Source: Spirochaetaceae bacterium UBA6089
Lineage (GTDB): Bacteria > Spirochaetota > Spirochaetia > Treponematales > Rectinemataceae
NCBI GenBank assembly: GCA_002435985.1
Contig: DIXD01000103.1
Coordinates: 1-7,157 of the forward strand
Length of the DNA stretch: 7,157 bases
Reading direction: 5' to 3'
Notes under the pieces: model-generated
Seen by the model: the letters and a program-made list of their open reading frames with translations, nothing else
What the model was told of the DNA's origin: nothing
The model's database searches: none
Part shown: positions 1-5,878 of the stretch, in pieces
Layout: the number at the start of each line of letters is the position of its first letter
Position numbering within the stretch: position 1 is the first letter of the stretch
Program-made: the position numbers and the translations under genes

Positions 1-885
1 GGCCACCGAGGACCGAGCCTGGTCGCCCGTCATACTGTCCATGAGGGCGCGAAATTGTTTCAAATCCTCCCATGCAGGGCGCTTGAGGCTCTCGTCGCGC
101 AGAAGTGCCGAAGGATGAAAGGTGACTCTGACCGGAATATTCCGAAATGTAAAGGTGCGGCCGCGCAGTCGAGAAATCGGCTCATTCAGATCGAGTAGGC
201 TGTGGGCGGCGGTGCGCCCGACACAGAGGATGAACCTAGGTCTGAGAATCTCGATCTGAGCGAGGAGATAGCCGATGCAAGCGTTGCGCTCGGTCTGGGT
301 CGGCTCGCGATTGTTGGGAGGGCGGCACTTGACGATGTTGCCGATATAGCAGTTGGTCTTGCGCGAAAGTCCGATCGCCGCGAGCATCTTGTCGAGAAGG
401 TGGCCCGAGGCGCCCACGAAGGGGAGCCCCTGTCGGTCTTCTTCCGCGCCGGGGCCTTCGCCGACCACGAGGACCTGAGGAGCGGTGACTCCTTCGCCAA
501 AGACCGGCCGCGAGCGGGATTGCGCAAGGCCGCAGGCTCTGCACTGGCGCACGCGCGCTTCGATGGCATCGAGGCGGGCCTGGCGATCTTCGTCCGGGAC
601 GCTATTGCAGGAGCCTGCAGCATCGTACCCTGCGCCGGAAGAAGCGCCGAGGCCGAAGGCGGCATCGCCGGCCACAAGCCGGCGGCCGCTCCGGAAGCCA
701 TAGCGGAGGAAATCTTCGATCAACAGAAGGTTGTCCAGCACGTGCTGGGGCCGACTAGCGACGTCGGGCGCACCTTCGGGGTTTGCGGCGGCTTTAGGAC
801 TCGGCGCGCTGTTCGTCGCCGTGCTTTCCGGTCCCGCCCCGATTGCGGCAGCACGCTCCTGACCGCGACTGATTTCTTCACTCAT
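1..885 (-). CDS. Uracil-DNA glycosylase, family 4 type with [4Fe-4S] cluster (3' end outside window)
   Basis: The enzyme removes uracil, formed by cytosine deamination, from DNA as the first step of base excision repair. The frame is open for 295 codons to the left edge with no stop. Residues 1-45 are Ala/Pro-rich, and 46-73 form a predicted helix (PQHVLDNLLLIEDFLRYGF). The catalytic domain starts near 108. Cluster ligands follow the family pattern: Cys115 and Cys118 in QCRACGLA, Cys187 in NIVKCRPPNNREP, and Cys203 sixteen residues on. Motif 1 is GEGPGAEED (142-150), then PFVGASG (155-161); motif 2 is HPSALL from His257. The closing helix RPAWEDLKQFRALM is present, so only a few residues are probably missing. 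The N-terminal extension of about 105 residues is longer than in minimal family 4 enzymes such as those of Thermotoga or Thermus. The start ATG at 885 is 30 bases after the GH2 stop; a GTG at 891 is the alternative. Confidence 0.95.
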   Translation of the reverse strand, partial: MSEEISRGQERAAAIGAGPESTATNSAPSPKAAANPEGAPDVASRPQHVLDNLLLIEDFLRYGFRSGRRLVAGDAAFGLGASSGAGYDAAGSCNSVPDEDRQARLDAIEARVRQCRACGLAQSRSRPVFGEGVTAPQVLVVGEGPGAEEDRQGLPFVGASGHLLDKMLAAIGLSRKTNCYIGNIVKCRPPNNREPTQTERNACIGYLLAQIEILRPRFILCVGRTAAHSLLDLNEPISRLRGRTFTFRNIPVRVTFHPSALLRDESLKRPAWEDLKQFRALMDSMTGDQARSSVA

Positions 886-919
886 ATGCACAAGCTCATA
901 TACATTATGTTACCATCAT
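882..919 (-). other. Chain of two overlapping mini reading frames between the GH2 and UDG genes
   Basis: On the minus strand the GH2 stop overlaps an ATG (ATGA at 919-916), opening ATG ATG GTA ACA TAA. That TAA shares a base with the next ATG (TAATG, 907-903), opening ATG TAT ATG AGC TTG TGC ATA TGA. This TGA in turn overlaps the UDG ATG (ATGA at 885-882). A ribosome could pass from one gene to the next by stepwise reinitiation. No good Shine-Dalgarno site stands before the UDG start, only a GAG nine bases ahead. Coupling by this route is inference, and the arrangement could be chance. Confidence 0.4.
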
Positions 920-3609
920 TCGATTTCGAGTTCGAGGATGGCAGGGGCTTCGAAGCGCGGAGAGGAGACCACAATGCGGACCCGCCCTTTTTCCGTGCCG
1001 CCGGCGACCCAGAATGCGCCGGCACCGCCGACGAGCGCCCTCTGCGGCGGGCCGATCAGTCGCGCAGGCCCCTCGATCTCGACGGTATAAGGCTCGAACA
1101 CAAATGGCACAGTGTTGTCGTACTGGTCGAGCGCTCTGACGACAATGCGCGTGCCTGTCCATTCTTCTTCCTCCACTGCGACAAGGCGAGAGACATCGGC
1201 CTCGGCCACGAGCGTCTTCGCCGCAGCATCGGCACCAAAACTGCGCTCGACAACTTCCTTGCCGTCCAGAATGCCCACGAGGCGGATCGTTTCGTCCTGT
1301 GAGCCCCACCCCATGCCGTAGCGCATCACGAGGGCTTCGAGCTTCTGTCTCGTAAGTCCATGCCTCACCATAAAAAGCCCCATGCGGAGCCTCTCCCCTG
1401 CGGTAAGGCGTGATGCCCCCACGGCCATCGCCCTGCCGGCAAGCCTTCGGAACAGTTTCGCGTCCTTTGGAGACCAGCCTTCGCCCTCGATCTGCTCGCC
1501 GATGAAATCGTCGATGACGACCGGCGGATGCGGCAGGTTCGCGAAATGTGTTCTGTCGGGAAAGAATCGGGCGACAAAGGTCCCGCCGCGATACAGGTCG
1601 ACGGCATCGCAATTGGTAAACACGTACACGGGGAGCATGCGGGCGGCGTCGCGCTCACCCTTGGCAAAGTGTGAGGCTGGTTCGAGCACGATGCGCTCGG
1701 AAGGCGATACCTGGCTCCCATAGACGAAGGCCGCGTATTTCGGAATGCGGAAGACATCGGCTACGCCGTGATAGCAGATGCGGTCGCCTGAGCCGAAATC
1801 CTTATGCGTGTGATAATCGAATGCGCACCAGCCGATACACCCTGCAATGCGCGCCTCTCCCATTGCAGCGTCGAGTATCGTTGCGTGACGGAGGGCGTGG
1901 GCGACAAGGCGTTCTTCGTGGTCGAAACGCTTGGTGGGGAACATGTGGCCTGTGTGCTCAGTGATGAGGTAGGGAGCGCCCTTCTGGTGTTTCGGAAGTA
2001 CCTTTGCGGGCGGGGTGATGCACAGCGTGCCCTCGCCGTCGTAGGTGAAGTCATTGAACGTATAGACATCTTCGAGGAACTCGCTGTGGGGAATATACCG
2101 CACGCCCGCGGTCTGACGGGAAGGATCGAGGGTATGCGCTAGTTCGTTCGTGCGGGTGTAGAAGTCGTGGTCGTCATGCGATTCGTTGATGCGCACGCCC
2201 CAGAGGACGATGCTGGGATGATTGCGGTCTCGACGTATCATGTCGCCAAGATCGGCCATCGCGTGGGCTTGCCATGCATCGTCGCCGATGTGCTGCCAGC
2301 CGGGAAGTTCTTCGAAGACGAGGAGCCCCAGCTCATCGCATGCATCGAGAAAATGGGGCGATTGGGGATAATGGCTTGTGCGGACAATAATGCATCCGAG
2401 CTCGCGCTTGAGTATCTCTGCGTCGCGCCGTTGGGCATCGGGGCCCATGGCATACCCGGCGTACGGATATTCCTGATGGCGATTTAAGCCCCGTAGGAAC
2501 ACGCGCCGGTGGTTGAGATAAAAGCCCGAAAGCCCAAACTCGGCAATACGGAACCCGATGCGGACCTTCTTCGTGTCGAGCTTCTGGCCGCTCTGGTCGC
2601 ACAGCGATATCTCAAGGCCATACAAAAAAGGATTCTCGATGTCCCATAGCCGAGGTTTCTCGATGGTCAGCGAGAGACTTGCGGGAATCGAAACGATCTC
2701 ATGCATAGACTTCGGGGGCAGAATCTCGAGCACCGCCTCTTGCAACAAGGGCGCCTCAGTCTCCATCACGAGCGTTTCTCCGCGAAACAGCGTCGCACGG
2801 AACAAACAACCTTCGACCATTGTCTTCGCAAGGCTCTTTATTTCAGCGCTACAGTCGATACGCCACGATCCTTCGAGCGAATCGCCTAGTGGCCGCGGAG
2901 AACCCCATACGGCATCGAGCCAGGCGCTCCTTGCGCAGAGGGTCACCCCCCGATAGATGCCCCCGTACGCCAAATAATCGACGACCCCGCCGAAGGGTGG
3001 GATGTCCGCGTCCTCGGCGCTGTCGACTTCCACGAGGACCCATGCGAAGGGGGCTAAATCTGTCGAATCGCCCTGTACGGAGCCAATCTCCCCTGCGAAG
3101 CCGATCTCCCCTGCCGCAGCGTCGCTCACCTTCGTCACCTTTGGCGTCATCTTTGGCGGCAGATAGGGATCGATGCGCACTTCGAAAGGAGTGTAGGGCC
3201 CTTTGTGGCTCCCCGCAAACATGCCGTCGACCCAGACCCGACACGAAACGCTCACGCCATCGAAACGGATAAAAAGGGCAGGGATCGTAGGCGTAGGCAA
3301 GGCCGTATCGACGTCGAGCCGCTCGGCTGCAGCATACGCTGCGTATGGCGCACCAGGCGCAGCGCCCAGAAGCATCTCGAGGTCTTCTCTTTCGATGGCT
3401 TTTGCATAGCAGCCCTTGCGGGCAAAGGTCCTCTCGTCAAACGCATTGAGCGGGGCACCGATCATGTCGTGCGGCAGATGAACCTGCATCCACGCGGGAG
3501 AGGCGACGGCATCGAATTCGGCCCCGGGGCCAGGCCATTCTCGACTCAGAAATGCGTCTTCCACGGGGCCTGGTCTGAACCACCAGCCAGAATTCCACGG
3601 CCGCTCCAT
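916..3609 (-). CDS. Glycoside hydrolase family 2 enzyme, beta-galactosidase-like, cytoplasmic
   Basis: This 897-residue retaining glycosidase probably cleaves terminal beta-galactosides or related beta-linked sugars; substrate is not certain. The N-terminal sugar-binding fold starts RPWNSGWWFRPG and includes LPHDMIGAP and FIRFDGVSVSCRVWVDG. An immunoglobulin-like domain follows (about 220-355), then a TIM barrel from about 357. Barrel motifs are FLRGLNRHQEYPYAG (372-386), VRTSHYPQSP (409-418), LWGVRINESHDD with acid/base Glu476, and YLITEHTGHMFP with probable nucleophile Glu551. The stretch WCAFDYHTHKDFGSGDRIC continues the GH2 pattern. A C-terminal region has a helical segment (about 699-765) and further beta domains. 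No N-x-K signature of beta-glucuronidases is seen at the expected site. No signal peptide is present. The ATG at 3609 is chosen over 3663: it lies two bases after the upstream stop, has GGTG eight bases ahead, and begins where GH2 similarity begins. Confidence 0.96.
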   Translation of the reverse strand: MERPWNSGWWFRPGPVEDAFLSREWPGPGAEFDAVASPAWMQVHLPHDMIGAPLNAFDERTFARKGCYAKAIEREDLEMLLGAAPGAPYAAYAAAERLDVDTALPTPTIPALFIRFDGVSVSCRVWVDGMFAGSHKGPYTPFEVRIDPYLPPKMTPKVTKVSDAAAGEIGFAGEIGSVQGDSTDLAPFAWVLVEVDSAEDADIPPFGGVVDYLAYGGIYRGVTLCARSAWLDAVWGSPRPLGDSLEGSWRIDCSAEIKSLAKTMVEGCLFRATLFRGETLVMETEAPLLQEAVLEILPPKSMHEIVSIPASLSLTIEKPRLWDIENPFLYGLEISLCDQSGQKLDTKKVRIGFRIAEFGLSGFYLNHRRVFLRGLNRHQEYPYAGYAMGPDAQRRDAEILKRELGCIIVRTSHYPQSPHFLDACDELGLLVFEELPGWQHIGDDAWQAHAMADLGDMIRRDRNHPSIVLWGVRINESHDDHDFYTRTNELAHTLDPSRQTAGVRYIPHSEFLEDVYTFNDFTYDGEGTLCITPPAKVLPKHQKGAPYLITEHTGHMFPTKRFDHEERLVAHALRHATILDAAMGEARIAGCIGWCAFDYHTHKDFGSGDRICYHGVADVFRIPKYAAFVYGSQVSPSERIVLEPASHFAKGERDAARMLPVYVFTNCDAVDLYRGGTFVARFFPDRTHFANLPHPPVVIDDFIGEQIEGEGWSPKDAKLFRRLAGRAMAVGASRLTAGERLRMGLFMVRHGLTRQKLEALVMRYGMGWGSQDETIRLVGILDGKEVVERSFGADAAAKTLVAEADVSRLVAVEEEEWTGTRIVVRALDQYDNTVPFVFEPYTVEIEGPARLIGPPQRALVGGAGAFWVAGGTEKGRVRIVVSSPRFEAPAILELEIE
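3083..3118 (-). repeat. Imperfect 18-bp tandem repeat within the GH2 gene
   Basis: Two adjacent 18-bp units share an identical 11-bp core, atctcccctgc on the plus strand, at 3086-3096 and 3104-3114. They encode AGEI twice (protein residues about 166-169 and 172-175) in a Lys/Gly-rich loop of the N-terminal domain. Just upstream in the protein, the AAGRTGACG-type triplets coding for KMTPKVTKV (153-161) are also repetitive. It looks like slippage-driven expansion of a surface loop, and the reading frame is preserved. Confidence 0.7.
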
Positions 3610-3611
3610 CG

Positions 3612-4745
3612 TCACTGCACCAACATCACCTGCAGAATCTGCAGAATCGGAAAGATGATGCACACCGCGATGAACACCATCTCGAGGGTCATCATGCGCT
3701 GTTCTGTCGTGTCATTCTTCAGAAGTTCATAGATGTTCTGCAACGCATTGAGGCGCCGTTCGATCGAAATTTTCCACTCGTCGGTGTTGAAGATTTCGCA
3801 GAGCCTGTGGTAGATCGAGCCGAGAAAATAATCACCGATGATCTTGGAAGAGTTGTCGAGATTTTCAAGGGTGAACAGCGCATCAAAGCGCAGGCTCTGC
3901 ACTTGTGCGAGCTTGAGCCTGAGCGCGCGGTCGCCGGATCGGCGGTGTGTACCGGAAAGATACAGGCGCCGGATATCCGATTCGGCTTCGCTCAGCCACT
4001 TGTCGAGCAGGAAATCCAGCTCCCGCAGCTCAAGGAGCCGATAGTTCGCGTGCTCCGCCATCATGATGACGTCGTCGTAATCCGCCAAGGGGTCGATGAT
4101 GAGGCAGCGCTCAAGGTCGAAAATCGCGATGTCGTCCTTGCGGTAGCTGAAAGGCTTGCTGAGGATCTGCTCGATCTGGCTCATGTGGAGCGTTCCGACA
4201 GGCTCGCCGGAAAGAAGGCTCGCCGCCACATCTTTGTTGGCCTCGATGAAGGCCTGTGGATCGCCGCCAGGACATTCGAGTAGACAGAATGCCGTATAGG
4301 CCTCGCGATCGTCTTCAGCCAGATCCTTATAGCCCGATACGGCGCTCCGCAGAGCTTCGTGGACCATCTTGAACGAAGACTCGGCAAACTGCTCGATGGA
4401 CTCGGCGTTGCTACTATCGCGGATAAGTATATCGGCTTTTTTCGGAAGGTCCTCGAAGCGCGACATCGTGCGGTAGCGCACGATGATCGTGACGGCGCCG
4501 TCCTCATAGATCTTTGCCTGTGCGGAAATTTTATCGAAACACTTCGAATCGCACTCGTCTGTGTTGATGGATAGCACCATGGGCTTGGGCAATGTGAGCG
4601 AGACGGGAGTATCGCGTCGCTTCGCAAACCCAATATCGTGGTGTGCAGGTACGAGCGACGCTACTTTCTTCAGATCTATAGCCCGTCCGATATCGTAGGT
4701 ATAGAGGTGGACGATCTCAACAGGAATTTCACCCAATTCATTCAT
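3612..4745 (-). CDS. Uncharacterised helical protein with C-terminal membrane anchor; possibly RMND1/DUF155-related
   Basis: I do not firmly recognise this 377-residue protein (378 if the ATG at 4748 is used). The N-terminal half looks mixed alpha/beta, with a strand-like stretch AKIYEDGAVTIIVRYRTMS near residue 76-95. DDIAIFDLERCLIIDP follows at about 204-219. Residues about 225-350 are long charged helices, including ANYRLLELRELDFLLDKWL and DEWKISIERRLNALQNIYELL. One hydrophobic helix (about 354-376) ends the chain, with no N-terminal signal peptide. A long helical region with LLELREL, then WK..IERRLN..Q.iYELL and a final membrane helix resembles the RMD1/RMND1 (DUF155) family as I remember it; this is a weak guess from motif shape. 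If right, most of the protein would be cytoplasmic and held to the membrane by its tail. The start codon shares a base with the PASTA stop (TGATG), so the two are probably made in a coupled way. Confidence 0.9.
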   Translation of the reverse strand: MNELGEIPVEIVHLYTYDIGRAIDLKKVASLVPAHHDIGFAKRRDTPVSLTLPKPMVLSINTDECDSKCFDKISAQAKIYEDGAVTIIVRYRTMSRFEDLPKKADILIRDSSNAESIEQFAESSFKMVHEALRSAVSGYKDLAEDDREAYTAFCLLECPGGDPQAFIEANKDVAASLLSGEPVGTLHMSQIEQILSKPFSYRKDDIAIFDLERCLIIDPLADYDDVIMMAEHANYRLLELRELDFLLDKWLSEAESDIRRLYLSGTHRRSGDRALRLKLAQVQSLRFDALFTLENLDNSSKIIGDYFLGSIYHRLCEIFNTDEWKISIERRLNALQNIYELLKNDTTEQRMMTLEMVFIAVCIIFPILQILQVMLVQ

Positions 4746-5842
4746 CATTTTACCTCCTTGCGAGTCACCTCCGCACCACTAACCATGAGTACCAGCACCG
4801 ATCCATCTTGGACAAAGAAGGGAGCACTGAATGTCCCTCCGGGGTGCTTGACCGAATAGATCGAGCTTCGTGTACCGCCGGGGGCGATGACGACGAGCTC
4901 GACCGGCACGGCATAAGGATATTCGGGGAGTGTATATTCGAATATGCCTGCTGTGTAGCCCTTGCGTGCCGCGGGTGAGGCAATGGTGACCTGCACGGTC
5001 TCCATCTGTTTGAGCGTTGCATCGGCCTCCGCAGACTGCTCCACGACAGTCCCCGGATTTTCATTCTCGTGGGCCGCGCGCATTGTATATCTGAAAACAA
5101 GAGGTGTCGTGGCGGCCTTCGACGCCATTTCGCGCAGCGACAGTCCAATGAGCGAAGGCATATGTATCTCTTTGACTTCAGGGCCCTTGCTGACGACGAG
5201 GTCCAGGACAGTAGGCGCCGAGATTTCGGTCCCAGCCTTGGGGTTCTGTTCGAGAATCGTGCCGGGTGCCGAGTTGTCGAAGATATACATGGGAGGCTCG
5301 CGAATGCTGACGAGCGTGTTGGTGCTCGTGGAAAGCCCTTGCAGATAGAGCCTCACGTCGTCGATGTTGCGGCCCGTATAATCCTCGATTTTGTCGAGCA
5401 CCGCACCTTTACTTACAACAAGATTGATGCGTCTGCCTGCCTTGACGATGCTCCCCGGCGGTGGCGACTGATCGAGCACAAGGTTGCGGTCGAGGGGATT
5501 GTCGGTAAACCGCAAGGTAATACGCGGATAGAGCTCTCGCTCCTGCATTTTTACCAGGGCGTCCGCGAGGTCCATGCGGCGCACATCGGGAACCATGGTG
5601 CGCTCTTCTCCCCTCAGCGTAAAGAAAAAAACCGCAACTGCGACAAGCACCATCACCAAAAACATGAGGAGGGCAAACAGCACAAAGCTGCGTTTCTGCG
5701 GCTTGGTCCACTGCGAGATGCGCTTCTGCTCTTCGGCTGCAGTCTTGACCGCTGTCTTTACGGCCGACGAGACCTTCTCGGGTGCTTTTGCGGCGCCTTC
5801 TTTGATCGTCTTGGTAAAGCCACTGTTTTCTTTCTTAGCCAT
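4745..5842 (-). CDS. PASTA-domain single-pass membrane protein without a kinase domain
   Basis: The protein has 365 residues from the ATG at 5842 (371 from the GTG at 5860). A Lys/Ala-rich cytoplasmic segment of about 52 residues precedes one strongly hydrophobic helix (about 53-75, core LFALLMFLVMVLVAVAVFFF), so the rest should face the periplasm. Three PASTA repeats follow, near residues 82-145, 148-220 and 225-289. The first shows VPDV at its start, QSPPPGSIVKAG and closing LVVSKG; the second shows EQNPKAG and LVVSKG; the third begins MPSLIGLSLREM and has VVEQSAEA. The last 75 or so residues are not PASTA-like and look beta-rich. PASTA repeats bind muropeptides or beta-lactams in PknB/Stk kinases and PBP2x, but no kinase or penicillin-binding domain is present, so a role in sensing or scaffolding at the cell wall is inference. 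The gene follows fmt by 27 bases and overlaps the next gene at its stop. Confidence 0.93.
   Translation of the reverse strand: MAKKENSGFTKTIKEGAAKAPEKVSSAVKTAVKTAAEEQKRISQWTKPQKRSFVLFALLMFLVMVLVAVAVFFFTLRGEERTMVPDVRRMDLADALVKMQERELYPRITLRFTDNPLDRNLVLDQSPPPGSIVKAGRRINLVVSKGAVLDKIEDYTGRNIDDVRLYLQGLSTSTNTLVSIREPPMYIFDNSAPGTILEQNPKAGTEISAPTVLDLVVSKGPEVKEIHMPSLIGLSLREMASKAATTPLVFRYTMRAAHENENPGTVVEQSAEADATLKQMETVQVTIASPAARKGYTAGIFEYTLPEYPYAVPVELVVIAPGGTRSSIYSVKHPGGTFSAPFFVQDGSVLVLMVSGAEVTRKEVK
4753..4759 (-). promoter_or_regulatory. Strong Shine-Dalgarno AAGGAGG inside the end of the PASTA gene
   Basis: On the minus strand AAGGAGG is followed by TAAAATGATG. It is four bases from the first ATG (4748) and seven from the second (4745). 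The seven-base spacing is closer to optimal, so the second ATG is the more likely start. It is the best ribosome binding site I found in the window, and it lies in the last codons of the upstream gene. Confidence 0.8.
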
Positions 5843-5846
5843 GCTG

Positions 5847-5852
5847 TTCCTT
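5847..5852 (-). promoter_or_regulatory. Ribosome binding site that sets the start of the PASTA protein
   Basis: On the minus strand AAGGAA lies four bases before ATG at 5842, with the core GG six bases before it. The alternative in-frame GTG at 5860 has only the tandem-repeat sequence in front and no Shine-Dalgarno-like stretch, so the ATG at 5842 is preferred. Confidence 0.65.
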
Positions 5853-5878
5853 TTGTTCACGACAATTGTTCACGACAA
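5853..5878 (-). repeat. Perfect 13-bp tandem direct repeat across the fmt stop codon and spacer
   Basis: On the plus strand, ttgttcacgacaa occurs at 5853-5865 and again without a gap at 5866-5878. The copy nearer fmt contains that gene's TGA stop (5872-5870). The other copy is spacer and carries an in-frame GTG (5860-5858) for the next gene. The junction forms the 8-bp palindrome acaattgt. It looks like a simple tandem duplication; a binding-site role is possible but unsupported. Confidence 0.9.

Noticed and set aside
1..885. UdgX-type uracil-DNA cross-linking enzyme instead of a standard family 4 UDG
   Set aside because: UdgX carries a KRRIH loop after the second core motif. Here the region from NIVKCRPP to HPSALL reads as an ordinary family 4 enzyme and no such loop is visible.
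886..915. Terminator or promoter between the GH2 and UDG genes
   Set aside because: No GC-rich hairpin with a T-run and no convincing -35/-10 pair; the stretch is AT-rich but only 30 bases.
202..1302. Plus-strand open frame of 366 codons
   Set aside because: It lies antisense to the UDG gene and the end of the GH2 gene, crosses their junction, and its translation shows no recognisable motif. High GC content opens such shadow frames.
905..1612. Minus-strand open frame of 235 codons in another frame of the GH2 gene
   Set aside because: The Arg-rich product with no domain is typical of an off-frame reading of GC-rich DNA; the overlapping GH2 frame is well supported.
3610..3663. Longer GH2 start at the ATG at 3663
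   Set aside because: It would overlap the upstream gene by about 50 bases and add 18 residues (MHHLSDSADSAGDVGAVT) with no family similarity. The ATG at 3609 fits the spacing and the domain start.
5843..5860. GTG start at 5860 for the PASTA protein
   Set aside because: There is no Shine-Dalgarno in front, and the GTG lies within the tandem repeat. AAGGAA stands in good position before the ATG at 5842.
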